Positions 1 through 5,330 of a stretch of 8,968 bases of DNA are shown here, piece by piece. A program made the translations under genes and the position numbers. The stretch's first letter is position 1. Each line of letters starts with the position of its first letter. This DNA comes from Alkanindiges sp. GTDB taxonomy: Bacteria > Pseudomonadota > Gammaproteobacteria > Pseudomonadales > Moraxellaceae. Location of the stretch: positions 1 through 8,968 of the forward strand of contig JASLIR010000484.1 of assembly GCA_030152125.1 (NCBI GenBank), written 5' to 3'. The notes under the pieces are model-generated. The model worked only from the letters and a program-made list of their open reading frames with translations. It was not told the DNA's origin and searched no databases.

Positions 1-368
1 AGCAGTTAAGGCAACAGCAGGCCGACAGTGAAAAACAGGCAGCAGCCATGCAGCGCGGGGTTATTGCCTTGCTTGTATTGAGTGTGCTGGGTATTTTTGC
101 CGCCATGCTGCTGGGCAGGCCCTTAAGTGCCAGTATTGCCGGGGTAGGTGGTGTGGTATGGGGCATGATCTCCGGTTTGGGCCTGTTTGCCAGCTTATTG
201 CTTGGTGGCGTGGTATTTTTCTTACTCATTACTTCGCTGGCCCAGCTGATTTTGCAGGGCGTTTTACAGTCCGGTGGGCGAGGCGGTGGTGGATTTGGCG
301 GCTCCGGTGGTGGATACCGTGGCGGTGGTGGCAGTTTTGGCGGTGGAGGCGCTTCAGGATCATGGTAA
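1..368 (+). CDS. YgcG-type TPM-domain protein, 3' end only
   Basis: The reading frame is open from the left edge (first complete codon at base 3), so the N-terminal signal peptide and TPM domain lie upstream. What remains is a short Gln/Ala-rich stretch, a hydrophobic helix beginning V-I-A-L-L-V-L-S-V-L-G, a second longer hydrophobic region of about 35 residues, and a tail dominated by Gly with a few Ser, Phe, Tyr and Arg, ending G-A-S-G-S-W. That order (TPM domain, membrane helices, Gly-rich tail with small residues at the end) is typical of YgcG-like envelope proteins; TPM is named after TLP18.3, Psb32 and MOLO-1. The next gene starts inside the last codons, so the two are one transcript and probably translationally coupled. 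In related genomes a lemA gene comes first. The biochemical role of bacterial members is poorly known. The family call is firm for the tail and inferred for the missing part. Confidence 0.8.
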   Translation, partial: QLRQQQADSEKQAAAMQRGVIALLVLSVLGIFAAMLLGRPLSASIAGVGGVVWGMISGLGLFASLLLGGVVFFLLITSLAQLILQGVLQSGGRGGGGFGGSGGGYRGGGGSFGGGGASGSW

Positions 369-922
369 TTGACCCGCAGGATGTTATCAGTAGTCATGCC
401 TTGCCAGACCCGGTAGCAGGTTCCGGCAGCCTGTTACGCTGGTTGCGGCATTTTCTTTATATGCCGTGGCGTACCCGGCATTATTTTAATCAGGCTGCAC
501 GGCAGCAGATCCAGCAGGCCGTGAGCACGGCCGAGCAGGGGCATGCCGGGGAAATACAGGTGATTATTGAGGGGCATTTGCCCTTGAATATGGCTTGGCG
601 TGTCTCCACTAAAACCAGGGCACAGCAATTATTTGCTACCTATGGTGTATGGGATACTGCTTATAACTCCGGAATATTGTTGTATATCAACCTGTGTGAG
701 CGCCGTGTGGAAGTGCTGGCTGACCGTGGTATTCACCAGTTTGTAGGTGAGGCGCACTGGCAGCTGTTATGTGAGCAAGTCACCCAGATACTGGCAAAAG
801 ACCATTATGTGGAGGCGGTAACGCATGCGGTGCACTACATGGGAAATACCCTGCAGCAGTTTTATTTAAATAAAGTAAACGATGCAGGAAATGAACTACC
901 CGATGGTGCAATTTTTTTATGA
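362..922 (+). CDS. TPM-domain protein, second gene of a LemA/TPM-type operon
   Basis: A 186-residue protein. ATG 362 is chosen because it overlaps the previous stop by seven bases (ATGGTAA) and has GGAGG at 345-349. The open frame runs further upstream only because the Gly-rich tail of gene one reads through as Trp/Arg. Residues about 40-165 form the TPM domain: an amphipathic N-terminal helix, then a G-E-I-Q-V-I-I-E-G strand at 63-71, N-S-G-I-L-L-Y-I-N at 102-110, R-V-E-V-L-A-D-R-G-I at 115-124, and a Trp-containing helix after it. The N-S-G-x-L and E-V-x-A-D-R-G-I strings are characteristic of the family. No signal peptide or clear membrane span is visible, so this partner is probably cytoplasmic or peripheral, unlike the membrane-anchored protein before it. 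The pairing of a membrane TPM protein with a soluble one is common. Function is unknown; the older phosphatase label for this domain is not supported by anything seen here. Confidence 0.82.
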   Translation: MVIDPQDVISSHALPDPVAGSGSLLRWLRHFLYMPWRTRHYFNQAARQQIQQAVSTAEQGHAGEIQVIIEGHLPLNMAWRVSTKTRAQQLFATYGVWDTAYNSGILLYINLCERRVEVLADRGIHQFVGEAHWQLLCEQVTQILAKDHYVEAVTHAVHYMGNTLQQFYLNKVNDAGNELPDGAIFL

Positions 923-936
923 GCCGCCAAGGCTGC

Positions 937-1008
937 TTATGACAAAAATTGTAATCTTTAGCAAAAAAAGGAATTTTGTTTATTAACTAGCCTGTTTTAT
1001 GACAAAAA
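937..1008 (+). repeat. Two copies of TTATGACAAAAA upstream of pilin 1
   Basis: The same 12 bases occur at 937-948 and 997-1008, 60 bases apart, in the AT-rich stretch before the first pilin. Copy 2 overlaps the weak terminator hairpin. The GACA core is the complement of TGTC, part of what I recall of PilR sites, but the flanking base does not fit a C/G-TGTC motif. The spacing puts them roughly 150-210 bases before the predicted transcription start. Function uncertain. Confidence 0.3.
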
Positions 1009-1021
1009 ACGTCATTTTTTT
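999..1021 (+). terminator. Weak intrinsic terminator after the TPM genes
   Basis: ATGAC at 999-1003 pairs with GTCAT at 1011-1015 around an A-rich loop, followed by a seven-T run at 1015-1021. The five-pair stem is weak, but the T run and position after the TPM operon fit a rho-independent terminator. Confidence 0.5.
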
Positions 1022-1124
1022 ACTATTTTGTTTTTTAACAGAAAAAACGTATTTTGCGAGCAACTTCACAATAATTAATTATTTTTGCTGGCAATTTTGT
1101 TTTATATGGAGGTCACTATTGTGT

Positions 1125-1140
1125 TGGCATGCAAGATGCA
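1125..1140 (+). promoter_or_regulatory. Sigma-54 (-24/-12) promoter of pilin 1
   Basis: TGGCATGCAAGATGCA fits the sigma-54 pattern TGGCAyG-N4-wTGCw. The GG pair (1126-1127) and GC pair (1138-1139) are 12 bases apart, the obligatory spacing. This predicts a start near 1151 and a leader of about 70 bases. Major type IV pilins are often transcribed by RpoN with the PilS/PilR two-component system, so the context agrees. Confidence 0.8.
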
Positions 1141-1220
1141 CTATAAACATCAGCAACTAGCTGTAATGCAAGACCAGTTAGTTAATTTGAAAGTTTTAAA
1201 AAATTCCCAGGAGAATTTAA

Positions 1221-1625
1221 ATGAATGCACAAAAGGGTTTTACGCTGATTGAATTGATGATCGTTGTTGCGATTATTGGTATTTTGGCTGCTGTAGCAAT
1301 TCCTGCTTACCGTGAATACGTAGCTACTTCTTACGGTGCGCAAGCGATGGGTGGTGTTTCTGCTTATGTAAGCAAGACTCGCGCCTGTATTGAAACAAAT
1401 ATCGGCTGTGACACCATTGATAACGAAATTGCTGGTCAAACCAAGTTTGTAAGTGGCACAACTGCTGCTCCTGCTTATGCAACTCTTGCAAAACTGGTTT
1501 GGGAAAACGAAGGTTGTAAGTTAACTGTAGATATTACTGCTGATGGTGTAACATCGTATCTTATTGCTCCTGGTACTGCTGCTAAAGCTACTCAGGACCA
1601 GTGTGATAAAGGTGCTGGTCTGTAA
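1221..1625 (+). CDS. pilA: Type IV pilin, probable major pilin subunit
   Basis: A 134-residue class A prepilin. Residues 1-6 (M-N-A-Q-K-G) are the leader cut by the prepilin peptidase PilD between Gly6 and Phe7. The new N-terminal Phe would be methylated, and Glu11 is the conserved Glu5 of mature pilin needed for assembly. Residues 7-31 form the hydrophobic helix that packs the filament core. The globular head carries four cysteines at 56, 63, 99 and 128; Cys99-Cys128 would be the usual C-terminal D-loop disulfide and Cys56-Cys63 a second small loop. AGGAGA at 1209-1214 sits six bases before the ATG. Codons such as GCT, GGT, ACT and GTA dominate, as in strongly expressed genes. An intact sigma-54 promoter precedes it and a strong terminator follows, so it is its own transcript. 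It could instead be an alternative or minor pilin if another pilA exists elsewhere. Confidence 0.92.
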   Translation: MNAQKGFTLIELMIVVAIIGILAAVAIPAYREYVATSYGAQAMGGVSAYVSKTRACIETNIGCDTIDNEIAGQTKFVSGTTAAPAYATLAKLVWENEGCKLTVDITADGVTSYLIAPGTAAKATQDQCDKGAGL

Positions 1626-1642
1626 TAGCCCGCTTTACTAAT

Positions 1643-1673
1643 AAAAAAATCCCGGCTTTGCCGGGATTTTTTT
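1643..1673 (+). terminator. Strong intrinsic terminator after pilin 1
   Basis: The stem ATCCCGGC (1649-1656) pairs perfectly with GCCGGGAT (1660-1667) around a TTT loop. It is flanked by an A7 tract and a T7 tract (1667-1673), so it could also work on the opposite strand. It separates pilin 1 transcription from pilin 2. Confidence 0.93.
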
Positions 1674-2019
1674 ATTATGGGGTTCAAATGGGCTATCAGA
1701 TAATAAATAAGTAAACTACAAAGAAATAAACAGGTCTGGATTAATATTTAAAATGATTGAGAGCTGTTGGCTTAATTAGAGCTATCTCATAGTACTTTCA
1801 CGGGGTGTTTTCTGAAAAAGAATGACTTTTTATAATACGATGGGTAACAGGGTAACTTTATACGGCTTCATGCTTAGCACGAGCACATGGGGTATGGGCC
1901 ATCTAAAATATATGACACAGTCTAGTTCTATATAACAAAAAATTATCATTAGTGACATATTTTCTTTTTGATAGTAATTTTAATGTATATAAATAATTGA
2001 TTTCATTTATTTTATTTTT
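1674..2019. other. AT-rich intergenic stretch between the pilins, no gene seen
   Basis: About 350 bases with no convincing coding sequence. It contains a perfect TATAAT at 1831-1836 with no good -35 partner at normal spacing, a tandem 8-base repeat (GGGTAACA/GGGTAACT, 1842-1857), and two TGACA strings (1913-1917 and 1953-1957). The first TGACA reads GTGTC on the minus strand. These TGACA strings lie roughly 90-135 bases before the predicted pilin 2 start, a reasonable distance for sigma-54 activator (PilR-type) sites. Confidence 0.4.
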
Positions 2020-2035
2020 TGGCATGTTTTTTGAA
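2020..2035 (+). promoter_or_regulatory. Sigma-54-like promoter of pilin 2 with a degenerate -12 element
   Basis: TGGCATG at 2020-2026 is identical to the -24 element of pilin 1. At the correct distance the -12 element reads TTGAA instead of TTGCA, so the normally invariant GC is GA. Predicted start near 2046, about 28 bases before the ATG. The changed -12 base should weaken it. Confidence 0.6.
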
Positions 2036-2073
2036 TTAACATTGTCAATAAGTATATTTTAAGGATGATGGTC

Positions 2074-2475
2074 ATGCAACGGGGTTTTACGTTAATAGAG
2101 TTGATGATTGTTGTAGCTATTATTGGGATATTGGCAGCTGTGGCAATTCCAGCGTATCGGGAGTACGTGGCAACTTCTCATGGAGCTGCAGCGATGAAGG
2201 GTGTAAGTAATTTGGTCATTATGATGCAAACCTGTGTCTATGATGATATGGCTTGTACTCAACTAAATAACCACATTGCTAATCCAAATAATTATCTGAC
2301 TTCCAGTCCAAATCCTATAGTACATAATCAGAATGCAGAAGTGACATATGATGATGGCACTTGTATAGTGACTGCGATGCTACAGGTAAATAGTGCCTTA
2401 ACTTATGAGGCAGATACTGCCAACACTAGCGCCGCAACGAAAGATCAATGCGAAAAGGGCGCTGGCCTGCAGTAG
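2074..2475 (+). CDS. Type IV pilin paralogue
   Basis: Read from ATG 2074 it is 133 residues with a four-residue leader M-Q-R-G cut before Phe5. AAGGA at 2061-2065 is eight bases from this ATG but directly abuts the in-frame ATG at 2065, which would add M-M-V, so 2074 is preferred. Mature residues 1-31 are identical to those of pilin 1, including Glu5. The head diverges strongly but keeps four cysteines (54, 61, 97, 126) at the same positions relative to the cleavage site, and both proteins end near D-Q-C-[DE]-K-G-A-G-L. Despite identical protein, 17 of the 31 shared N-terminal codons differ synonymously, so the duplication is old and the helix is under strong selection. Its codons are less biased than in pilin 1, and its -12 promoter element is degenerate; both suggest lower or conditional expression. 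It could be an alternative major pilin or an accessory subunit. Confidence 0.88.
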   Translation: MQRGFTLIELMIVVAIIGILAAVAIPAYREYVATSHGAAAMKGVSNLVIMMQTCVYDDMACTQLNNHIANPNNYLTSSPNPIVHNQNAEVTYDDGTCIVTAMLQVNSALTYEADTANTSAATKDQCEKGAGLQ

Positions 2476-2541
2476 GCTAGTGGCTACAGAGTGCATTTAA
2501 TAGAATGTATAATTAAATGATTATATTCTATTAACTAGCCT
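2474..2541. repeat. Long two-part inverted repeat after pilin 2
   Basis: An inner stem pairs 2497-2513 with 2520-2534 (15 pairs, one 2-base bulge at 2507-2508, six-base loop). An outer stem AGGCTAGT (2474-2481) pairs with ACTAGCCT (2534-2541), sharing base 2534. No T run follows, and a separate terminator lies downstream. It begins inside the pilin 2 stop codon, so it could form in the mRNA 3' end and protect it from exonucleases, or be a remnant of a small palindromic element. Confidence 0.65.
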
Positions 2542-2542
2542 G
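2529..2542 (+). repeat. 14-base direct repeat flanking the pilin pair
   Basis: TATTAACTAGCCTG here is an exact copy of 981-994, placing one copy on each side of the two-pilin segment, 1.5 kb apart. This copy also forms part of the inverted repeat at 2474-2541. A chance 14-base match in AT-rich DNA is possible. Confidence 0.4.
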
Positions 2543-2577
2543 CCTCCAGTTGCAAAACGTAATAATTTTAGCAATAT

Positions 2578-2613
2578 AAGCTGCCTTATTACGTTGATAA
2601 GGCAGCTTTTTTT
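2578..2613 (+). terminator. Strong intrinsic terminator after pilin 2
   Basis: AAGCTGCCTTAT (2578-2589) pairs perfectly over 12 bases with ATAAGGCAGCTT (2597-2608) around a 7-base loop, followed by a T run at 2607-2613. It ends pilin 2 transcription. It also lies just past the end of the convergent DUF4198 gene, but there is no T run in that direction. Confidence 0.92.
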
Positions 2614-2628
2614 ATGCTAAGAGTGCTT

Positions 2629-3480
2629 TTATTGGGACACTTCTAACGATAAGGTGTAGTTATAACGCTGGGTTAATGGTTTTGCAGCAGGATCAGTGGG
2701 TGCGTTAGGGTAACTGCCTTCCAGTAAATAGCCACCTGCTTGTTCAAATTTGATATTTACCAAACCCTTGCTATCACTTTTTACCGGTTTGCTTTCTCCT
2801 TTAACCCCGGCGCGATGCAGGCTAAAGGTCGCATCCGCAGCGGGTTTGCCATCCAGTAACACCACAAAGCTTAGGCCTTGATCCAGATAAATATCATTTG
2901 GATGGGTTTTAAAGTCCAGTTCCAGTCCTTTACCTGTCGTTTTTAGCACCACATTATTTGGTGCGCCTTTGCTGACATACGTTACTGCCTGAGAGCTACT
3001 ACGGGTTTCAAGTACTTCCGTGCCCGGTTTTACCTCTGCTTCAGTAATGAAGCGGCGTGCAGCGGCTGGCGCTGGTACCGCTGGCGGATTACTGGTATTG
3101 GCAACTGGCACGGCAGGTGCGGGGGTAGCTGCACGTACAGCCAGCCATTTGCCATCTACCAGTGCCTGTTTGCCCACGCGTTCGCTACTGGTGGCAATTT
3201 TATAGGTGCCTTTGTCTGGTGTGCTGGCTTCTATAATGGTTACTTCCTTGAATACGGTCACTGTGTCGATTTTGCTGGTTTTACCATCTGGTGATGTCAG
3301 CTGAAAATCCGTTTTAAGGGGGTGGTCTGGTATAAAGAAATCTTCCGCAGCAGCAGCCTGCAGCGTTGCTACGTCCTTTTCCGTGGCAAAATTAAAAGGT
3401 ACTACATATTGGGTATGTGCCATGGCTGTTGCACTGAGCAGGCTTATCACGCTTGCCAGCGCAATTTGACGGAATAGCAT
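2629..3480 (-). CDS. DUF4198 periplasmic protein
   Basis: Read from the ATG at 3480, which has GGAGAA a few bases upstream, it is 283 residues; two earlier in-frame ATGs lack this spacing. Residues 1-21 are a signal peptide ending A-M-A, leaving His22 as the mature N-terminus (H-T-Q-Y), a feature also seen in exported metal-binding proteins. Residues 22-117 form the first beta-rich part. Residues 118-142 are a Pro/Ala linker. From about 145 comes an Ig-like part with L-E-L-D-F near 186-190, F-V-V-L-L-D-G-K-P near 205-213 and G-L-V-N-I-K-F-E near 239-246, as in DUF4198. The family is exported, often sits beside TonB receptors, DUF2271, PepSY and ApbE genes, and is suspected to act in metal or cofactor handling; the molecular role is not established. 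It is divergent from the ApbE-DUF2271 gene and shares a control region with a Fur-like box. No TonB receptor lies within the window. Confidence 0.8.
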   Translation of the reverse strand: MLFRQIALASVISLLSATAMAHTQYVVPFNFATEKDVATLQAAAAEDFFIPDHPLKTDFQLTSPDGKTSKIDTVTVFKEVTIIEASTPDKGTYKIATSSERVGKQALVDGKWLAVRAATPAPAVPVANTSNPPAVPAPAAARRFITEAEVKPGTEVLETRSSSQAVTYVSKGAPNNVVLKTTGKGLELDFKTHPNDIYLDQGLSFVVLLDGKPAADATFSLHRAGVKGESKPVKSDSKGLVNIKFEQAGGYLLEGSYPNAPTDPAAKPLTQRYNYTLSLEVSQ

Positions 3481-3527
3481 ATATTTCTCCATAAATATCA
3501 AAAATAAGAAGGCATTACATGTTGCGC

Positions 3528-3533
3528 ATTGTA
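3528..3533 (-). promoter_or_regulatory. Candidate -10 hexamer for the DUF4198 gene
   Basis: TACAAT on the minus strand matches five of six bases of the -10 consensus and would start transcription near 3521, about 40 bases before the ATG. It lies within a perfect 10-base palindrome ATTGTACAAT (3528-3537). Its -35 position, 17 bases further up, falls inside the Fur-like box and is itself a poor match. Confidence 0.4.
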
Positions 3534-3550
3534 CAATCGCACAAAATTAC

Positions 3551-3570
3551 AAATAAGAATCGTTTGCAAT
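3551..3570. promoter_or_regulatory. Fur-like box between divergent genes
   Basis: AAATAAGAATCGTTTGCAAT resembles the ferric uptake regulator site seen in many proteobacteria (AAATGAGAATnATTTGCATT type). Against the 19-base GATAATGATAATCATTATC consensus I count about 11 matches. It covers the expected -35 positions of both candidate promoters, so bound Fur-iron would block both genes. The match is moderate. Confidence 0.5.
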
Positions 3571-3574
3571 ATCA

Positions 3575-3580
3575 TACAAT
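3575..3580 (+). promoter_or_regulatory. Candidate -10 hexamer for the ApbE-DUF2271 gene
   Basis: TACAAT matches five of six consensus bases and would start transcription near 3587, about 48 bases before the ATG. The -35 position at 17-base spacing (3552-3557) lies in the Fur-like box and is not a good match, so the promoter may be weak or use an activator. Confidence 0.38.
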
Positions 3581-3634
3581 AAAATCTTATCATCTTTGTA
3601 ATTACTTCGCGCCTTATAGTCAGGAAACTTGCTG

Positions 3635-5260
3635 ATGTTTGCACTACTACCAGCGTCAACTTTACAATTGCTTAAATCACATTTTAATCTTTCCAGCCTG
3701 AGCCGGGCACTGCTGGCGGTGAGCACGGTATTACCCTTACAGGCAATTCATGCAACACCTGCATCTTCTGCGCAGCAAACGGGCACACAGCAAACGGACA
3801 CGCAGCAGTCGGTATTACAAAGCTATCATTTTCATCTGGACCATGTGCTGGGCACTTCACTGGATATGGTAGCAATGGCACCCAGCCAGGCAGTTGCCGA
3901 TAGGGCTTTGCTGGCGGTACAGGCAGAAATCAAGCGACTGGATGCTATTTTAAGTACCTGGCGTAGTGACAGTGAAATCAGCCAGTTGAACCAGCGCCCG
4001 GAAATGCTGGTTTCTGCAGATTTATTTCAGGTGATTCAACTGGCTGAGCATGGGCGTGAAATAACCAGTAATGCATTTAGCCCGCGTTTGGGGCAGTTAG
4101 TGAACCAATGGCAACAGGCCAGTATCCAGCAACAGTTACCTGAAGCTAAAAAACTGCAACAGCTGGCACAGCAGGCAGAACAGGCCAATGTACAGCTTGA
4201 TGTGGCCACACGCCGTATTGTGCGCCCGGAAAACGTTCAGTTTGCGGTGGATGCCGTTGCTAAAGGCTATATTATTGATGCCGCCATGCAGGCCGCCAGC
4301 CGTGCTGAATCTTCCCTGAAGGGTTTAATGCTGGATATTGGTGGCGATCTGCGCTGTTTTGGTACCGCCCCACGTGCCAGCGGCTGGAATATTGGTGTGC
4401 ATGCAGGTGATCGCGCGGACAATAGCGCCGCCCGGCAGATCCTGTGCCTGAATAATCAGGCAGTGGCACATAGTGGCAGTGGTGCCCGGGATGTTCATGT
4501 TGCTGGTACGGCTTATACCCATACGCTGTCTCCACAGGATGGAAATGCCATTAGCCTGGTTCGTAATAGCACTGTGGTTGCGCCAAGTGCGGCAACGGCT
4601 GACTTGTTGGCGACTGCCATCAGCGTGATGCAGCCGCAAGATGCAATGGCATTAATTAACCGCATGCCTGAGGTGGAAGCCATGCTGACCACAGCCAGTG
4701 GCGAGCAGTTATCCAGTAATGGCTGGCAGGCCATGCTGGCAGCTACCCAGGCACCGCAGTTGCGGACGGTTGCCAGTGGCGCCTCGACGCAGGCCGATAA
4801 TGCCTGGCCAGGTGATTTTGCGCTGAATATTGATTTTGATATCCCTAAAATTGATTCAACCCAGTACCGTGCACCATATGTATCAATCTGGATTACCGAT
4901 GAAAACCGCAACCTGGTGAAGCACCTGCTGCTACTGGGCAAGGATGCAAAGTGGGTTAATTCCAATTTTGTGTGGTGGAAGCGTTATGGCCGCCGTTTAA
5001 GCGAGCAGGAAATTGACAGCAAAGCCAAACCTTCACGTAAGCCCGGTCATTATCAGGTTGCGTGGGATGGGCTGGATGAACAGGGTAAAAAAGTGCCACA
5101 AGGGAAATATATACTGCATTATGAGGCTACCCGTGAATTTGGCGGGCATGATTATGCCAGTGTTGATATTGAGCTGGGTGCCAAGGGTTTTGACAATACC
5201 ATCAATGCCAAGGGTGAACTGGGCAAGCTTAAGCTGCGCTTTGGTAAAAAGGCCATCTAG
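3635..5260 (+). CDS. apbE: ApbE-type FAD:protein FMN transferase fused to a DUF2271 domain
   Basis: A 541-residue exported two-domain protein. ATG 3635 has AGGAA at 3622-3626. Residues 1-40 are a long signal peptide ending A-I-H-A; 44-63 are a Gln/Thr linker. Residues 64-370 are ApbE-like: S-E-I-S-Q-L-N at 113-119, D-A-V-A-K-G-Y at 206-212, L-D-I-G-G-D-L-R at 233-240, H-T-L-S-P at 296-300, and A-T-A-D-L-L-A-T-A at 320-328, whose Asp323 and Thr327 match the metal-binding pair of the family. ApbE cuts FAD and attaches FMN to Thr/Ser of exported redox proteins, using Mg. Residues 392-515 are DUF2271: A-P-Y-V-S-I-W-I near 413-420, W-W-K-R-Y near 447-451, then R-K-P-G-H-Y, V-A-W-D-G and E-F-G-G-H. 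These are usually separate genes. Several ApbE positions deviate (Ser299 where Asp is usual; S-G-S-G-A-R at 280-285), so full activity is uncertain. The PepSY gene follows 70 bases later. Confidence 0.87.
   Translation: MFALLPASTLQLLKSHFNLSSLSRALLAVSTVLPLQAIHATPASSAQQTGTQQTDTQQSVLQSYHFHLDHVLGTSLDMVAMAPSQAVADRALLAVQAEIKRLDAILSTWRSDSEISQLNQRPEMLVSADLFQVIQLAEHGREITSNAFSPRLGQLVNQWQQASIQQQLPEAKKLQQLAQQAEQANVQLDVATRRIVRPENVQFAVDAVAKGYIIDAAMQAASRAESSLKGLMLDIGGDLRCFGTAPRASGWNIGVHAGDRADNSAARQILCLNNQAVAHSGSGARDVHVAGTAYTHTLSPQDGNAISLVRNSTVVAPSAATADLLATAISVMQPQDAMALINRMPEVEAMLTTASGEQLSSNGWQAMLAATQAPQLRTVASGASTQADNAWPGDFALNIDFDIPKIDSTQYRAPYVSIWITDENRNLVKHLLLLGKDAKWVNSNFVWWKRYGRRLSEQEIDSKAKPSRKPGHYQVAWDGLDEQGKKVPQGKYILHYEATREFGGHDYASVDIELGAKGFDNTINAKGELGKLKLRFGKKAI
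3776..3805 (+). repeat. 15-base tandem repeat in the ApbE linker
   Basis: Two adjacent units, CAAACGGGCACACAG and CAAACGGACACGCAG, differ at two bases and encode Q-T-G-T-Q then Q-T-D-T-Q (residues 48-57). They lie in the flexible linker between the signal peptide and the ApbE domain, so copy-number change would keep the frame. Confidence 0.75.
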
Positions 5261-5287
5261 CCATTATTCGGGTATTGTCTTTTATTA

Positions 5288-5313
5288 ACAGGCTGCCTGT
5301 CCGGGCAGCTTGT
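5288..5313 (+). other. Stem-loop between the ApbE-DUF2271 and PepSY genes
   Basis: 5288-5297 pairs with 5304-5313 over ten bases (one G-U) around a six-base loop. No T run follows, so it is not a standard terminator. It ends 17 bases before the PepSY ATG and may affect mRNA processing or translation. Confidence 0.5.
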
Positions 5314-5330
5314 GTCAACATGTAAAATAT

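Noticed and set aside
158..361. Upstream extension of the second TPM gene in the same open frame
   Set aside because: It is the Gly-rich tail of the preceding gene read in another frame, giving a Trp/Arg-rich string with no family similarity; ATG 362 fits the overlap and ribosome site.
937..1008. CRISPR-like short repeat pair
   Set aside because: Only two 12-base copies and no cas genes.
1089..1104. Second TGGCA upstream of pilin 1 as a sigma-54 -24 element
   Set aside because: No GC at the required 12-base distance.
1182..1439. 85-residue minus-strand frame over pilin 1
   Set aside because: Shadow of the pilin gene; no motif and no ribosome site.
1840..1935. 31-residue open frame in the gap between the pilins
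   Set aside because: No ribosome site, begins before the transcript start predicted from TATAAT, and the residue composition is unremarkable.
3629..3634. TTG start for the ApbE-DUF2271 gene
   Set aside because: The AGGAA site is only two bases from it and eight from ATG 3635, which is preferred.
4272..4965. Minus-strand open frames of 87, 104 and 150 residues within the ApbE gene
   Set aside because: Lie over clear ApbE motifs on the plus strand and show no recognisable family.
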